From DDH964 sp963806685 (GTDB taxonomy: Bacteria > Desulfobacterota > Desulfuromonadia > Desulfuromonadales > DDH964): a stretch of DNA of 64,000 nucleotides. Of this stretch, positions 62,787-64,000 are shown one piece after another. A program made the translations under genes and the position numbers. The stretch spans positions 1 through 64,000 of the forward strand of contig CAWDZB010000005.1 in NCBI GenBank assembly GCA_963806685.1, given 5' to 3'. Under the pieces are notes generated by a model, which did no database searches, was not told the DNA's origin, and saw only the letters and a list, made by a program, of their open reading frames with translations. Every line of letters begins with the position of its first letter. Positions within the stretch are counted from its first letter, which is position 1.

Positions 62787-63992
62787 ATGCCGATAGCCAA
62801 GATCGAAGCCGCCCTGGAGGATATCCGGCAGGGCAAAATGATTATCCTGGTCGACGACGAGGATCGCGAGAACGAGGGGGATCTGGCCATGGCCGCCGAA
62901 CTGGCGACCGCGGAGGCTGTCAATTTCATGGCCAGGGAGGGGCGCGGGCTGATCTGCCTTTCCCTCACCGAAAAACGCGCCGACTTCCTGGATCTCCCCC
63001 TGATGGTGCGGGACAACACCTCCTCCTTCGGTACGGCATTTACCGTATCGATCGAAGCCCGGCGCGGGGTGACTACCGGGATTTCCGCCGCCGATCGGGC
63101 CCAGACCATCCAGGTCGCGATTGACGATGAATCGTCCGCCGCTGACCTGGCCCGCCCCGGGCACGTCTTTCCGTTGCGAGCCAAGAATGGAGGCGTGCTG
63201 GTGCGTGCCGGGCAGACCGAGGGTTCGGTCGATTTGGCGCGGCTGGCCGGCCTGAAGCCGGCCGGCGTCATCTGCGAAATCATGAACGATGACGGCACCA
63301 TGGCGCGCATGCCGCAACTGCGCATGTTCGCCGACAAGCATGGCCTGAAGATCATCACCATCGCCGACCTGGTTGCCTACCGGATGCGCAAGGAATTGCT
63401 GGTTAGGCGCGCTGCGGAGACCGTTTTGCCCACCCCCTTCGGAGGGGAATTCCGGGCTATCGCCTACGAGAACGACGTCGACAAGGCGCAGCATTTGGCG
63501 CTGGTCAAGGGCGACCTCAACCCGGATCGGCCGGTCCTGGTGAGGGTCCATTCAGAATGCCTGACCGGGGATGTCTTCGGTTCGCAGCGCTGTGACTGCG
63601 GCGAGCAGCTGCACGCCGCCATGGAGCAGATCGAGAAAGAGGGCTGTGGCGTCATCCTCTACATGCGCCAGGAAGGGCGGGGGATCGGCTTGATCAACAA
63701 GCTTCGGGCCTATGCCCTGCAGGATGCCGGACACGATACCGTCGAGGCGAACGAGGCCCTCGGCTTCAAGGCCGATTTGCGCGACTACGGGATCGGCGCC
63801 CAGATTCTCGCCGAACTCGGGATCCGCAAAATTCGCTTGATGACCAATAACCCGAAGAAGATCATTGGGTTGGAAGGGTATGGCCTCGAGATCGTGGAAC
63901 GGGTGGCGATCGAGGTGCCGGCCACCGGGCGGAACCTCAAATATCTTCAGACCAAACGCGAAAAGCTTGGCCACTTGCTGGAAAATCTCTAA
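62787..63992 (+). CDS. ribBA: Bifunctional DHBP synthase/GTP cyclohydrolase II
   Basis: 401 residues. N-terminal RibB part (ILVDDEDRENEGDLAMAAE, TGISAADRAQTI) and C-terminal RibA part (VRVHSECLTGDVFGSQRCDC, RQEGRGIGLINKLRAYALQD). Supplies both branch precursors of riboflavin. The window ends 8 nt after its stop; ribH is expected next. Confidence 0.96.
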   Translation: MPIAKIEAALEDIRQGKMIILVDDEDRENEGDLAMAAELATAEAVNFMAREGRGLICLSLTEKRADFLDLPLMVRDNTSSFGTAFTVSIEARRGVTTGISAADRAQTIQVAIDDESSAADLARPGHVFPLRAKNGGVLVRAGQTEGSVDLARLAGLKPAGVICEIMNDDGTMARMPQLRMFADKHGLKIITIADLVAYRMRKELLVRRAAETVLPTPFGGEFRAIAYENDVDKAQHLALVKGDLNPDRPVLVRVHSECLTGDVFGSQRCDCGEQLHAAMEQIEKEGCGVILYMRQEGRGIGLINKLRAYALQDAGHDTVEANEALGFKADLRDYGIGAQILAELGIRKIRLMTNNPKKIIGLEGYGLEIVERVAIEVPATGRNLKYLQTKREKLGHLLENL

Positions 63993-64000
63993 AACTCTCA

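Overview
The window looks like a chromosomal segment of a GC-rich deltaproteobacterium of the Desulfuromonas/Geobacter type. This is inferred from the order rpmF-plsX-fabH-fabD-fabG-acpP-fabF-rpiB-glyA-dCMP deaminase-nrdR-ribD-ribE-ribBA at the right end, and from several small proteins I recognise from that group. The taxonomic assignment is an inference, not a search result.

Left end (1-5.6 kb): a strikingly AT-rich block carries three overlapping or abutting genes. They match Detocs, the defensive two-component system: a large helical-repeat sensor kinase (DtcA), a lone receiver (DtcB), and a receiver fused to a nucleoside-phosphorylase domain (DtcC, whose family cleaves ATP). Stacked hairpins and a 19-codon leader-like ORF lie upstream, and a strong hairpin lies downstream.

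5.6-16.5 kb is accessory chromosome. It holds small secreted proteins, a REP-associated tyrosine transposase (RAYT) element with terminal inverted repeats, repeat copies and an IS3-type transposase remnant. An ECF sigma/membrane-protein pair faces a DUF6448 gene across what looks like a symmetric pair of sigma-dependent promoters. DUF3617, DedA, alpha/beta hydrolase, cupin and HerA-like ATPase genes follow.

16.6-30.3 kb holds a fluoride-type CLC antiporter with a DUF190 partner, a two-lipoprotein operon, and a ketosynthase III + B12/radical SAM pair. Next come chorismate mutase with a free-standing DAHP-synthase regulatory domain, nadB, a lytic transglycosylase with pgsA, tRNA-Gly(GCC), and a second cupin paralogous to the first.

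30.7-34.7 kb: an AT-rich gene for a free-standing protease propeptide (FTP/PepSY-like) lies upstream of a large secreted M36-like metalloprotease. A Fur-like palindrome lies ahead of the propeptide gene.

35-50.5 kb: a CDGSH protein, SAP-like protein, YbaK, CLC-CBS channel and TlyA. A degenerate SbcD-like protein is followed by an SbcC/YhaN-like ATPase, HIT, a damaged flavoprotein, an ICMT-like protein, a SpoT-like protein with an eroded synthetase half, a polysaccharide deacetylase, a Bax-like glucosaminidase, YjbQ and a ferritin-like protein. Four genes (HerA-like, SbcC-like, flavoprotein, deacetylase) are each broken by one single-base shift. This suggests either sequence error or real decay.

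51.8-64 kb: a housekeeping operon for lipid, one-carbon, dNTP-regulation and riboflavin functions, driven by a near-consensus sigma-70 promoter.
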